From the NCBI GenBank assembly GCA_046052345.1, contig JBJOMN010000066.1:1-64000 (forward strand): a stretch of DNA of 64,000 nt. Reading direction: 5' to 3'. The first letter of the stretch is position 1. Every line of letters starts with the position of its first letter. A model generated the notes under the pieces. That model worked only from the letters and a program-made list of their open reading frames with translations, did no database searches and was not told the DNA's origin. Below, in pieces: positions 8,499 to 16,877 of this stretch. The DNA comes from Pollutiaquabacter sp046052345. Lineage in GTDB: Bacteria > Bacteroidota > Bacteroidia > AKYH767-A > 2013-40CM-41-45. Position numbers and translations under genes: made by a program.

Positions 8499-9674
8499 AT
8501 GCCACTGACGACGCATACTTTCGAGGACACCCAAACTGCTTTCGCCTCAAAATCGGACCAGGACCTCCTTCGGGCTTACTGGCTTTTCAAAGTCATCAGT
8601 TTCAACTGGCTGGTGAAAATAAGTCCGCCACTGGTGAATGCAGCCATTGCACTGCGATTACCCATCAAACCTTTGATCAGCGCTACTGTTTTCCGTCATT
8701 TCTGCGGCGGAGAAACCATCTCTGACTGCGAAAAGACCATCCGTACGCTGTATTCTTTCAAAGTCGGCACCATCCTGGACTATTCGGTGGAAGGCAAGGA
8801 GTCCGAAACCGACTTCGAACATTGTCTGGAAAACACGCTGGCGACCATCCGACGTGCCAAAGGCGATCCTGCCGTTCCTTTTTCCGTCTTTAAGCCAACC
8901 GGCATAGCCCGGTTCGCACTGCTGGAAAAACTCAATGCCCGGTTGCCACTGTCCGTAGAAGAGGCAGAGGAGAACACACGTTTCCGAAATAGATTCGACA
9001 CCATCTGCCGGACGGCCTCGGAGTATGGCGTCCCGGTATTCATTGACGCGGAAGAATCCTGGATACAAGATGCCATCGATGACATCGCGACGGAAATGAT
9101 GTCCCGATACAACAGGGAGCGCGTGATCGTTTACAACACCGTCCAATTATACCGTCACGACCGGCTGGCTTATCTCACATCCGCGATCGGAAAGGCCAAG
9201 GCAGAAGGGTACAAGGCAGGCTACAAGCTGGTGCGGGGAGCTTATATGGAAAAGGAAAGAGCCAGGGCCCAAAAGATGGGATACCCCTCCCCCATCCAGC
9301 CCGACAAGTCCGCTACTGACCGCGACTACAATGCCGCACTCGAAACCTGCATCGGCCATCTGGAGCATGTCGCGGTCTGCGTGGGATCCCACAACGAAGA
9401 AAGCAATCTGCTGATGACCCGGCTGATGGAAAGAAACGGAATCGTTGCCGGACATCCCCACATCTGGTTCTCTCAGTTGTACGGCATGAGCGACCATATC
9501 ACCTTCAACCTTTCTTCCGCAGGATACAATGTCGCAAAATACGTACCCTACGGACCGGTCACCGCGGTATTACCCTATCTGATCCGGCGCGCGCAGGAGA
9601 ACACCTCCGTTGCCGGACAGACAGGAAGGGAGTTGAGACTGATAATGTCGGAAAGGAAGCGAAGAGGAAAGTGA
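8499..9674 (+). CDS. Proline dehydrogenase
   Basis: 391 aa FAD-dependent enzyme oxidising L-proline to pyrroline-5-carboxylate. The TIM-barrel core motifs are present: FIDAEESWIQDAID, YKLVRGAYMEKERARAQ, and near the C-terminus YGPVTAVLPYLIRRAQEN, which contributes the substrate-binding Tyr and paired Arg residues. Length is that of a stand-alone PRODH as in eukaryotes and Bacteroidota, not the fused PutA; no P5C dehydrogenase is in the window. The gene has its own consensus promoter and converges with the alanine dehydrogenase gene, the stops being 3 bp apart. Confidence 0.95.
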   Translation: MPLTTHTFEDTQTAFASKSDQDLLRAYWLFKVISFNWLVKISPPLVNAAIALRLPIKPLISATVFRHFCGGETISDCEKTIRTLYSFKVGTILDYSVEGKESETDFEHCLENTLATIRRAKGDPAVPFSVFKPTGIARFALLEKLNARLPLSVEEAEENTRFRNRFDTICRTASEYGVPVFIDAEESWIQDAIDDIATEMMSRYNRERVIVYNTVQLYRHDRLAYLTSAIGKAKAEGYKAGYKLVRGAYMEKERARAQKMGYPSPIQPDKSATDRDYNAALETCIGHLEHVAVCVGSHNEESNLLMTRLMERNGIVAGHPHIWFSQLYGMSDHITFNLSSAGYNVAKYVPYGPVTAVLPYLIRRAQENTSVAGQTGRELRLIMSERKRRGK

Positions 9675-9677
9675 ACC

Positions 9678-10901
9678 TCAGACCCTGGCTGCCATCAGAA
9701 GATCCAGGTCCTTATACGGAAGGCTGCTTGCCTCCGCGACATAGCGGTTCGTCACGGAGCCGCGGTACAGATAGACACCCTTACGGACGGATTTGTATTT
9801 CCAGAGCATCTCGTCGAAACCGCCTTCTTCTCCTGCACTGATCAACATGGGCGTGAACACGTTGCTTAAAGCCATCGAGGCCGTACGCGACACACGGGAA
9901 GCGATGTTGGGGACGCAGTAATGGACGACGCCGTATTTCTTGAAGACCGGTTGGGAGTGATTAGTGACCTGAGAGGTCTCAAAGCAGCCCCCCTGATCGA
10001 TGCTGACATCGATGATGACCGACCCGACGCGCATCTCGGACACCATCTCTTCCGTGACGACCACAGGAGTCCGCCCCTCACTGCTCCGTAGCGCGCCCAA
10101 CGCAACATCTGCGGTGCGCAGTTCCTTGAGGAGCCCGTTCGGGGATATGATGGACGTGAACAGCCGCTGTCCTAACCGGGCCTGGATCCTTCGCAGACGT
10201 ACGATCGAATTGTCGAACACCTTCACATCGGCGCCGAGGCCCAATGCGGCGCGGGCTGCGAATTCCCCGACCGTTCCGGCACCGATGATGACAACCTGCG
10301 TGGGCGGGATGCCGGCCACACCGCCGAGCAATTCGCCCTTTCCGTTGAAAGCGTTGCTCAGGTATTCACCGGCGATCTGTATGGAAGCGCTCCCTACGAT
10401 TTCGCTCATGGCCTGGATGATGGGATAAGCACCCGAATCGTCATAAATGAACTCGTAACCGATGGCCGTGATCTTCTTTGACGAAAGCCTGCGGATGAAC
10501 TGTTCGTTCTGCGTGCTCATCTGCAGGATGGAGATGAACGTCTGACGCGGCTGTATCAGGTCCAGCTCCTCCGAGGACGGAGGCGCCACCTTCAAGACAA
10601 TATCAGCCTTGTATACCTCCTCCGTGGTGTAGCAGATACGGGCTCCCGCCTCGCTGAAATCGGAATCCTGGAAATTGGATGCATTACCCGCTCCCGCCTC
10701 GATATGGATCTCATGGCCGTTATTCACGAGTTGAGCAACTGCGTCAGGCACCAGCGGAATCCTGTTTTCCTGGAAAGAGGTCTCTTTAGGGATGCCGATG
10801 AACAAACGGCGGTTCTGCTTTTTGACCTCGACCAGCTGCTCCTGAGGCAGGAACATCGAAGACGTCATGGACGAAATACCGGGTATACGGGCGTCATGCA
10901 T
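9678..10901 (-). CDS. ald: Alanine dehydrogenase (Ald/PNT-N family)
   Basis: 407 aa. The N-terminal Ald/transhydrogenase domain has FIGIPKETSFQENRIPLVP and GHEIHIEAGAG; the NAD-binding fold shows VVIIGAGTVGEFAARAA; HYCVPNIASRVSRTAS near residue 335 is typical. It should interconvert alanine with pyruvate and ammonia using NAD. The ATG at 10899-10901 overlaps the tsaE stop by 8 bp; a second in-frame Met (MFLPQEQL, about 15 residues in) is a possible alternative start. It ends the lpxC/fabZ operon. Confidence 0.92.
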   Translation of the reverse strand: MHDARIPGISSMTSSMFLPQEQLVEVKKQNRRLFIGIPKETSFQENRIPLVPDAVAQLVNNGHEIHIEAGAGNASNFQDSDFSEAGARICYTTEEVYKADIVLKVAPPSSEELDLIQPRQTFISILQMSTQNEQFIRRLSSKKITAIGYEFIYDDSGAYPIIQAMSEIVGSASIQIAGEYLSNAFNGKGELLGGVAGIPPTQVVIIGAGTVGEFAARAALGLGADVKVFDNSIVRLRRIQARLGQRLFTSIISPNGLLKELRTADVALGALRSSEGRTPVVVTEEMVSEMRVGSVIIDVSIDQGGCFETSQVTNHSQPVFKKYGVVHYCVPNIASRVSRTASMALSNVFTPMLISAGEEGGFDEMLWKYKSVRKGVYLYRGSVTNRYVAEASSLPYKDLDLLMAARV

Positions 10902-11319
10902 AGGTAAAGGTGATCAGTCGGGATTCGGCGTCGGGAATGATCCGCACCTCTACCCTGTCTTCCGGCAATAAATTTAGAATTTTTTCAGGCCATTCGACCA
11001 GACACCAGGAACCGGTTGCAAAATAGTCTTCCACACCGATAGAAAGGGCTTCTTCCGGCTTTTCAATCCTGTAGAAATCGAAATGAAACACGGGAATTCC
11101 CGGTTTGGCACGGTACTCATTGATGATGGAAAAGGTGGGACTGCTGACATTTTCCTCGACGCCGAGGACACGACACACTTCTCGGATAAAAGTGGTCTTT
11201 CCTGCACCCATGGCCCCGAAAAAGGCAACCACCCGCCGATCCTTGCTGAAATCGATCAGGCGCTCGGCGACCGGGCGCAATTGAGCGGGATCCTTCACCC
11301 TCACACTGAAGTCTTCCAT
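10894..11319 (-). CDS. tsaE: tRNA threonylcarbamoyladenosine biosynthesis ATPase TsaE
   Basis: 141 aa essential ATPase that partners TsaB-TsaD to make t6A37 on ANN-decoding tRNAs. Walker A is GAMGAGKTTF near residue 35, followed by SSPTFSIINEY, FHFDFYRIEKPEEA and CLVEWPEKI, all family signatures. It overlaps the upstream ABC ATPase gene by 19 bp and the downstream ald gene by 8 bp, which implies tight translational coupling. No tsaB or tsaD lies in the window. Confidence 0.95.
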   Translation of the reverse strand: MEDFSVRVKDPAQLRPVAERLIDFSKDRRVVAFFGAMGAGKTTFIREVCRVLGVEENVSSPTFSIINEYRAKPGIPVFHFDFYRIEKPEEALSIGVEDYFATGSWCLVEWPEKILNLLPEDRVEVRIIPDAESRLITFTYA

Positions 11320-11933
11320 TGCGTAACGTCGACTTGCCGGCTGCAGAAACCGTACTCATTTTTTTGGTGGTTCGAGCAGACCAGGACGGTGCGGCCGGCA
11401 CTGAATCTTTCCACCGTCTCCTGATACCACACAGCGGCCGAGTTATCCAGGTTCGAACAGGGTTCATCAAGGAGCAGCAGCGGCGAGGCACTGCAAACGG
11501 CCAGGGAAAGCCGGACACGCTGCTTCATGCCTGAGGAGTAGTGTCGCACAGGGCGTCCGGCTACCGCTTTCAAACCGCTCAGTTCAAGAATATCTTCCAC
11601 GCCGAGGCCTTGCAGCGGACTTTTGAAACGGAAGTGAAACTCCAGCAACTCCCGAAAAGTCATCTCTTCGGGAACTTCCACATAGGGCGCTGCAAGCGAG
11701 AGTTCACGGTAGACCGATTCAACGGGAACGGATGTACCATCGGAAGTTGTCCAGAAGACCGTGCCTTCGGTGGGTGTTACAAAACCGGAAACAAGTTGCA
11801 GAAAGGTGGACTTACCTGAACCGTTGGGACCCAATGCCACGACCTTCTCGCCCGAGGCGATATCAAGATCAATCATCCGGAAGATCCATTCACTTTCGTA
11901 CCGTTTTCCGGCTTGTCGGATACGTATGTTCAC
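11301..11933 (-). CDS. Small ABC transporter ATP-binding protein
   Basis: 210 aa. Walker A is GPNGSGKST (35-43), the signature is YSSGMKQRVRLS and Walker B with its D-loop is LLLLDEPCSNLD, so the nucleotide-binding domain is complete. No permease lies beside it, so its membrane partner must be elsewhere or it acts without one. It starts at GTG 11931-11933, 14 bp after lpxA, and its 3' end overlaps tsaE by 19 bp. The substrate cannot be inferred; its place after lpxA hints at an envelope role, but the packing with tsaE and ald shows the cluster is functionally mixed. Confidence 0.88.
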   Translation of the reverse strand: MNIRIRQAGKRYESEWIFRMIDLDIASGEKVVALGPNGSGKSTFLQLVSGFVTPTEGTVFWTTSDGTSVPVESVYRELSLAAPYVEVPEEMTFRELLEFHFRFKSPLQGLGVEDILELSGLKAVAGRPVRHYSSGMKQRVRLSLAVCSASPLLLLDEPCSNLDNSAAVWYQETVERFSAGRTVLVCSNHQKNEYGFCSRQVDVTQWKTSV

Positions 11934-11947
11934 GACGCAGTAAGAAA

Positions 11948-12745
11948 TTATTCGTCTCCTTTGGAGTAACCCCGCATCAGACCGCGGGAGGAATTCCTGA
12001 CGAAATCAAGGATGATCTGCCGTTCAGGAGTAGCCGGAACCTCCTGCTCGATGGCCAGGATGGCATTCGAGGTGTTGATACCACGGACGAAAAGTATGCG
12101 GTAAACGTCCTGCACCACGGAAATGGCCTCGTTGGAGTATCCGCGACGACGGAGTCCGACGGAATTGATACCGACATAGGAAAGGGGGTCGTGCGCCGCC
12201 TTGACGAAAGGCGGAACGTCCTTTCGGACAAGCGATCCGCCGGAAATCATCACGTGCGAGCCTATGTGAACGAACTGATGTACCGCCGAAAGACCGCCGA
12301 TGATGGCATGATCATGCACCGTGACGTGACCCGCCAGAGTGACACCGTTGGCCAATATGCAGTGGCTTCCTACGATGCAGTCGTGCGCCACATGCACGTA
12401 TGCCATCAGCAGGTTGTCGCTGCCCACTACGGTCTTACCTTCAGCAGCCGTGCCCCGGTTGATGGTGACGTACTCACGGATGATCGTATTGTCACCGATG
12501 AATGTAAAGGTCTCTTCACCAGAGAACTTGAGGTCCTGAGGCACCGCGGAGATGACCGCCCCGGGATAGATCTGGACGTTTTTTCCGATGCGGGCACCGG
12601 GGAAAATGCTGACACTGCTGCCGATCCAGCAGCCGTCACCGATCTCTACGTTCTCGTGGATGACCGCAAAAGGATCGATTCGCACATCCCGTCCGATTTT
12701 AGCGGAGGGGTGTACCCAATACATGGTGGCTTCAGTGGTGTTCAC
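11948..12745 (-). CDS. lpxA: Acyl-[ACP]-UDP-N-acetylglucosamine O-acyltransferase
   Basis: 265 aa left-handed beta-helix acyltransferase, first step of lipid A synthesis. Hexapeptide repeats run through the N-terminal two thirds, with IYPGAVISAVPQDLKF, TVHDHAIIGGLSAVHQFVHI (His motif) and a helical C-terminus. The start is taken as GTG 12743-12745, preceded by AAGGATAAAACGC; an ATG at 12722-12724 would remove 7 residues and leave MYWVHPSAKIG, which is shorter than usual. It follows lpxC/fabZ by 30 bp and precedes the ABC gene by 14 bp. Confidence 0.95.
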   Translation of the reverse strand: MNTTEATMYWVHPSAKIGRDVRIDPFAVIHENVEIGDGCWIGSSVSIFPGARIGKNVQIYPGAVISAVPQDLKFSGEETFTFIGDNTIIREYVTINRGTAAEGKTVVGSDNLLMAYVHVAHDCIVGSHCILANGVTLAGHVTVHDHAIIGGLSAVHQFVHIGSHVMISGGSLVRKDVPPFVKAAHDPLSYVGINSVGLRRRGYSNEAISVVQDVYRILFVRGINTSNAILAIEQEVPATPERQIILDFVRNSSRGLMRGYSKGDE

Positions 12746-12775
12746 GCGTTTTATCCTTTTTGCGGCCGGAGGGTA

Positions 12776-14242
12776 TCACTTGTTCTTGTCTCGACGGACG
12801 ATCTGGGCCATCATCTCCGATTCCATGACCACACGGTCGCCGACGTAGGCCTTGCCGACCATGTGACAGAGACCTCTGCGGATGGGTGCTGCAAGCTCCA
12901 GCGAGAAAATAATGGTATCGCCTGGGACCACCATGTCGCGGAACTTGGTGTTATCGATCTTCAGGAAATAAGTGAGATAGTTTTCCGGATCGGGTACGGT
13001 GTTAAGGACGAGTATCCCGCCTACTTGGGCCATGGCTTCCACCTGGATGACGCCGGGCATGACCGGCGCTCCCGGGAAGTGGCCGGGGAAGAAGAATTCA
13101 TTCATCGTCACGTTTTTCACTCCGACTACATGCCGGTCCGAAAGCTCGATGATCTTGTCAATGAAAAGGAACGGGGGACGATGCGGCAGGATCTTCATGA
13201 TGCCGTTGATATCGTACAACGGCTTGGCCTTCGGGTCGTAATTCGGCACCTTCACCTTCAGCTTCTCCTTTTTGACCATTTCACGTATCTGACGGGCAAA
13301 AGCGACGTTGGCTACGTGACCGGGACGTGCAGCCAGGATGTGGCCCTTGATCGGGGCCCCCACCAGGGCGAGGTCTCCGACGATATCCAGCAGCTTGTGG
13401 CGTGCCGGCTCGTTGATGTAACGGAGCTTGACATGGTTCAGGAAACCGCGCTCCGCCTTGACGTTCTCCTTGTGGAACACCTTGGCGAGTCGGTCCAGCT
13501 GGTCCTGAGCGATCGGCTTGTCAACGACCACGATGGCGTTGTTGATGTCGCCGCCTTTGATCAGGTTGTGCTGGAGCAGCATCTCCAGCTCGTGCAGGAA
13601 CACGAAAGTACGGCTGTCGGCGATCTCGGTCCGGAATTCTCCGACGTTGTAGAGGGTGGCATGCTGCGTCCCAAGGAGGTCGCTGTTGTAATCGACCATC
13701 ACGGTGATGCGGTAGTCCTCGCTGGGCACGGCCAGCATCTCCGAACGGCGAGTGGTATCCTCGTAGGTGAGGTTTTCGTTGAGGACGATGTATTTCCTTT
13801 CCGCATTCTGCTCCTCAATACCGGCTTTTTCAAGCAGGTCCACGAACGGGCGGGAACTGCCGTCCATGATCGGCATTTCAGGACCGTCGATCTCCATGAG
13901 AACGTTGTCGATTTCCATGCCCACCAATGCCGCCAACACATGCTCGACCGTACTGACCCTTGCCCCGTCCTTTGTAAGGGTGGTACCGCGCTCCGTATCT
14001 GTCACATAGTCGACGTCGGCATCGACCACGGGTTGACCGGGAAGATCGACGCGGCGAAATTTGAATCCGTGCCCTTCCGCAGCCGGAAGAAATCGAAGGG
14101 TGACACTGGATCCGGTGTGCAGACCGACGCCCGAAATGGAGACATCCTGACGGATCGTCGTCTGCCGCACAGGGCCGGAAGTTGATTTCACGGCCTGTTT
14201 TTCGGAAACTTCAGCAGTTGTAAGAATCTGATTTTCAGACAT
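12776..14242 (-). CDS. lpxC/fabZ: Bifunctional UDP-3-O-acyl-N-acetylglucosamine deacetylase / 3-hydroxyacyl-ACP dehydratase
   Basis: 488 aa fusion. Residues ~25-320 are LpxC, the zinc deacetylase committing lipid A synthesis: GVGLHTG, TVEHVLAALVGMEID (zinc His) and HKLLDIVGDLALVG (zinc His/Asp). Residues ~345-488 are FabZ, a hot-dog dehydratase of fatty-acid elongation: LPHRPPFLFIDK, PGHFPGAPVMPG with catalytic His, and QVEAMAQVGG with catalytic Glu. The fusion is characteristic of Bacteroidota and ties lipid A and fatty-acid branches, which compete for 3-hydroxyacyl-ACP, in one polypeptide. A consensus-like promoter lies at 14286-14316. Confidence 0.97.
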   Translation of the reverse strand: MSENQILTTAEVSEKQAVKSTSGPVRQTTIRQDVSISGVGLHTGSSVTLRFLPAAEGHGFKFRRVDLPGQPVVDADVDYVTDTERGTTLTKDGARVSTVEHVLAALVGMEIDNVLMEIDGPEMPIMDGSSRPFVDLLEKAGIEEQNAERKYIVLNENLTYEDTTRRSEMLAVPSEDYRITVMVDYNSDLLGTQHATLYNVGEFRTEIADSRTFVFLHELEMLLQHNLIKGGDINNAIVVVDKPIAQDQLDRLAKVFHKENVKAERGFLNHVKLRYINEPARHKLLDIVGDLALVGAPIKGHILAARPGHVANVAFARQIREMVKKEKLKVKVPNYDPKAKPLYDINGIMKILPHRPPFLFIDKIIELSDRHVVGVKNVTMNEFFFPGHFPGAPVMPGVIQVEAMAQVGGILVLNTVPDPENYLTYFLKIDNTKFRDMVVPGDTIIFSLELAAPIRRGLCHMVGKAYVGDRVVMESEMMAQIVRRDKNK

Positions 14243-14285
14243 GTAGTGGTTTATCTAAAAAGAAACGTACCGCTAAAAAGGCTTT

Positions 14286-14316
14286 CAAAAGTAGCAATAA
14301 ACCGAATGGGAATCAA
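14286..14316 (-). promoter_or_regulatory. Promoter of lpxC/fabZ operon (TTG-N20-TACTTTTG)
   Basis: Minus strand TTGATT (14311-14316) and TACTTTTG (14286-14293) are 20 nt apart, matching the -33/-7 consensus. It lies in the 107-bp gap between lpxD and lpxC/fabZ, so the latter operon can be transcribed separately from lpxD. The leader would be about 35-40 nt. Confidence 0.7.
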
Positions 14317-14349
14317 TCCGTTCAAGAATACCGGAAACTCCGGGAAAGA

Positions 14350-15375
14350 TCACTTACCGTGACCGTTTTCCAACTCTCGCAAGCGTTTCTCCAGGGCAGG
14401 CAGGTTCCGGAATACGACGTAGGTACGCTTATAATCCCCGATGGCGAAAGCGGGGGAACCCTGCAGTATTTCCCCTTCGACAGTGACACTTGTTCCTATG
14501 CCGGACTGGGCGGCGACTTTGACACCGTCGGCGATAGTGATGTGACCTACGATGCCGACCTGTCCGCCGATCATGCAATTCCTGCCGATCTTGGTAGAAC
14601 CTGCTATGCCGGTCTGAGCCGCAACCACGGTGTTCTCTCCAATCTCGACATTATGGGCGATCTGTATCAGGTTGTCCAGTTTCACCCCTTTGCGGATGAT
14701 TGTCGATCCAAGCGTCGCACGGTCGATGGTCGTATTCGCTCCGACCTCCACGTGATCCTCGATGATCACATTGCCGATCTGCGCGACTTTCCTGTAATCG
14801 TTACCGTTCACCGGAGCGAACCCGAATCCGTCCGCACCAATGACCACTCCCGCATGCAATGTGACGCCTGCGCCAAGGACGCAGTCGGAATAGACTTTGA
14901 CGCCGGAAAAAAGGGTGGAGCCGTCACCGATGACCACATTGTCACCGACGTAGGCGTGAGGATAGATCTTGACATCGTTGCCAAGCCTGACATTCTCGCC
15001 GAGGTAGGCGAAAGCACCGACGTAGCAGTCGTTACCCATGACCGCAGAGGTGGAAATGTAGGACGGCTGCTCGATGCCTTTCTTGTCGCGAAGGATGCTG
15101 TTGTATACATCCAGCAGTTTAGCGAACGACTGATAGGCGCTGTCGACCCGGACCAAGGTGGCGCCGGTCTTTTTTTCAGGTACGAAATCCTTGTCGACGA
15201 TGACTACTGAAGCCTTTGTCGAATAGACATAAGGTGTGTATTTGGGATTAGCCAGAAAGGTCAGAGAGCCGGGCTCCCCCTCTTCGATCTTGCTCAACCG
15301 GTTGACCCTTACTGCAGGATCGCCATCCACGATTCCGGACAATAACTCACTGATCTGCTGTGCTGAAAACTCCAT
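14350..15375 (-). CDS. lpxD: UDP-3-O-(3-hydroxyacyl)glucosamine N-acyltransferase
   Basis: 341 aa from ATG 15373-15375 (an in-frame TTG 9 nt upstream is less likely). LpxD adds the second acyl chain in lipid A synthesis. The N-terminal uridine-binding region contains FLANPKYTPYVYSTKASVVI, followed by a long left-handed beta-helix of hexapeptide repeats with ADGFGFAP, TTIDRATLGSTIIRKG and QIAHNVEIGENTVV holding the catalytic His. Lies upstream of lpxC/fabZ and lpxA, so most early Raetz-pathway genes are together; lpxB is not in the window. Confidence 0.97.
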   Translation of the reverse strand: MEFSAQQISELLSGIVDGDPAVRVNRLSKIEEGEPGSLTFLANPKYTPYVYSTKASVVIVDKDFVPEKKTGATLVRVDSAYQSFAKLLDVYNSILRDKKGIEQPSYISTSAVMGNDCYVGAFAYLGENVRLGNDVKIYPHAYVGDNVVIGDGSTLFSGVKVYSDCVLGAGVTLHAGVVIGADGFGFAPVNGNDYRKVAQIGNVIIEDHVEVGANTTIDRATLGSTIIRKGVKLDNLIQIAHNVEIGENTVVAAQTGIAGSTKIGRNCMIGGQVGIVGHITIADGVKVAAQSGIGTSVTVEGEILQGSPAFAIGDYKRTYVVFRNLPALEKRLRELENGHGK

Positions 15376-15455
15376 ATCGCTCAAAAACAGACGTAATTTA
15401 CAAAAAATCAGCGATTTATCCTACTGAACTGCGAAAAAAAGCGATTTCAGCCTTT

Positions 15456-16694
15456 TTAGGAGCCGAAATCCGGAAAACAGCAGTAGTGCTTCAGGACCGG
15501 TTCGCTGAGAGCTTTGATGTTAAGGGTATCCGTAGCCTCCGCGATGTCCCTGACCTCTCCGCTTTTGGACAGTATGAGTATTGAGTCTTTCTCGGTGGAA
15601 TAAGCGTTGTTAACGATGGTTCCCTCCAGGAAATAATAGTCCATGGCAGATTCATCCAGTCCGAAACGGGAGGCGACGGACGATCGCAGGCGGTCCGATT
15701 CCTCCTGGGTGAACTTCTCCTTCTGCAGTCGAATCTTGAAGAGCCGGCGGTTCATCATCCTCCTGCAAAGATCGGACAGGATGGGATCAGCGTGCGAAGC
15801 CCAAATCTTGATGGACGTGGCGATATCACTGTCATCCAGCAGCGCAAACTCATCCAGCAACTCGGAACGCATCAGGAAATCCTGCCGGGTAAGATCCTCC
15901 AGCAGGAACACCTTCAGCGAGGGAGTGGCGAAAAGCGAAGGGTCTTTGCGGGCAACCTCCTTGGCGCGGCGCAGGATGCCGGTCAGCAGGCACTCTGCAC
16001 TGACGACCGTCTTATGCAGGTAAACCTGCCAGTACATCAGCCTTCGGGCTACGATGAATTTCTCGGTGGAATAGATGCCCTTCTCCTCTATCACCAGACG
16101 GTCGTCTCGAAGCGCCAGCATCTTGATGATACGGTCGAAACTGATGACCCCCTCGGAGACGCCCGTGAAGAATGAATCCCGGTTGAGATAGTCGAGGCGG
16201 TCCATATCCAGCTGACTGGACACCAGCTGGTGCAGGAAACGCTTGTGATAACGGTCCCGGAAGATAGCCAGCGCCATACCCAACCGTCCGCCGAAGTCCC
16301 TGTCGAGCCGGTCCATGAACAACGCCGAAAGCTCTTCATGCCGTACACCGCTGACGATGCTGTTCTCCAGCGCATGGGAGAAAGGGCCATGTCCGATATC
16401 GTGAAGGAGAATAGCGATGGTGACTGCCTCCTCCTCTTCCTCGGAGATGTCGTTGCCCTTGGAACGCAGTACTTCGACGGCCTGCCCCATGAGGTGCATG
16501 GCCCCGAGCGCATGGTGGAAACGCGTATGGTGAGCCCCCGGGTAAACCAGGTGTGTCATACCGAGTTGCCGTATACGGCGCAGACGCTGGAAGAAAGGAT
16601 GTTCAATCAGCCGGTAGACACTGTCGAAAGGGATCTGCATCAACCCGTAAATAGGGTCGTTGATGATCTTCAGGTGGTTCGAAGGGGTTTCCAT
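15456..16694 (-). CDS. HD-domain phosphohydrolase
   Basis: 412 aa from ATG 16692-16694 (a TTG 12 nt upstream is also open). Metal-binding HD motifs are intact: YPGAHHTRFHHALGA supplies the first His, LLHDIGHGPFSHALE the HD pair, and LDMDRLDYLNRDSFFTG the distal Asp. The opening INDPIYGLMQIP is typical of the dGTPase-like/YdhJ group of HD hydrolases. The substrate is unknown; a nucleotide triphosphate or cyclic nucleotide is plausible from the family. Divergent from porX with about 180 bp between start codons, a pairing worth noting because PorX carries a phosphodiesterase-type PglZ domain. Confidence 0.9.
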   Translation of the reverse strand: METPSNHLKIINDPIYGLMQIPFDSVYRLIEHPFFQRLRRIRQLGMTHLVYPGAHHTRFHHALGAMHLMGQAVEVLRSKGNDISEEEEEAVTIAILLHDIGHGPFSHALENSIVSGVRHEELSALFMDRLDRDFGGRLGMALAIFRDRYHKRFLHQLVSSQLDMDRLDYLNRDSFFTGVSEGVISFDRIIKMLALRDDRLVIEEKGIYSTEKFIVARRLMYWQVYLHKTVVSAECLLTGILRRAKEVARKDPSLFATPSLKVFLLEDLTRQDFLMRSELLDEFALLDDSDIATSIKIWASHADPILSDLCRRMMNRRLFKIRLQKEKFTQEESDRLRSSVASRFGLDESAMDYYFLEGTIVNNAYSTEKDSILILSKSGEVRDIAEATDTLNIKALSEPVLKHYCCFPDFGS

Positions 16695-16834
16695 GCAGCT
16701 TTGCAAATATCGCTTTTCCTGCCTTTTCCCTGACCGCCGGAAGGAGAATTAGACCGTTCACAATAAACGGAAGGTAGTCTCGTTAAGGAGAGCAGCAATC
16801 CCACGCAAAAGCCTATGTTTAGCCCTGCTATTCC

Positions 16835-16842
16835 TACCTTTA
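16835..16842 (+). promoter_or_regulatory. Possible -7 box of porX (TACCTTTA)
   Basis: TACCTTTA matches TAnnTTTG at all but the last base and lies 35 nt upstream of the chosen porX ATG. No -33 element is evident. The position supports 16878 rather than 16815 as the start, because the box would otherwise lie inside the gene. Confidence 0.45.
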
Positions 16843-16877
16843 CAGCCGACCGGCAGACCGCCGCTCCCTACATCCCT

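Noticed and set aside
11732..14185. An 817-codon open frame on the plus strand opposite lpxA and lpxC/fabZ
   Set aside because: It is antisense to two unmistakable conserved enzymes; the long frame is a by-product of GC-rich codon use. Its translation shows no domain and no promoter.
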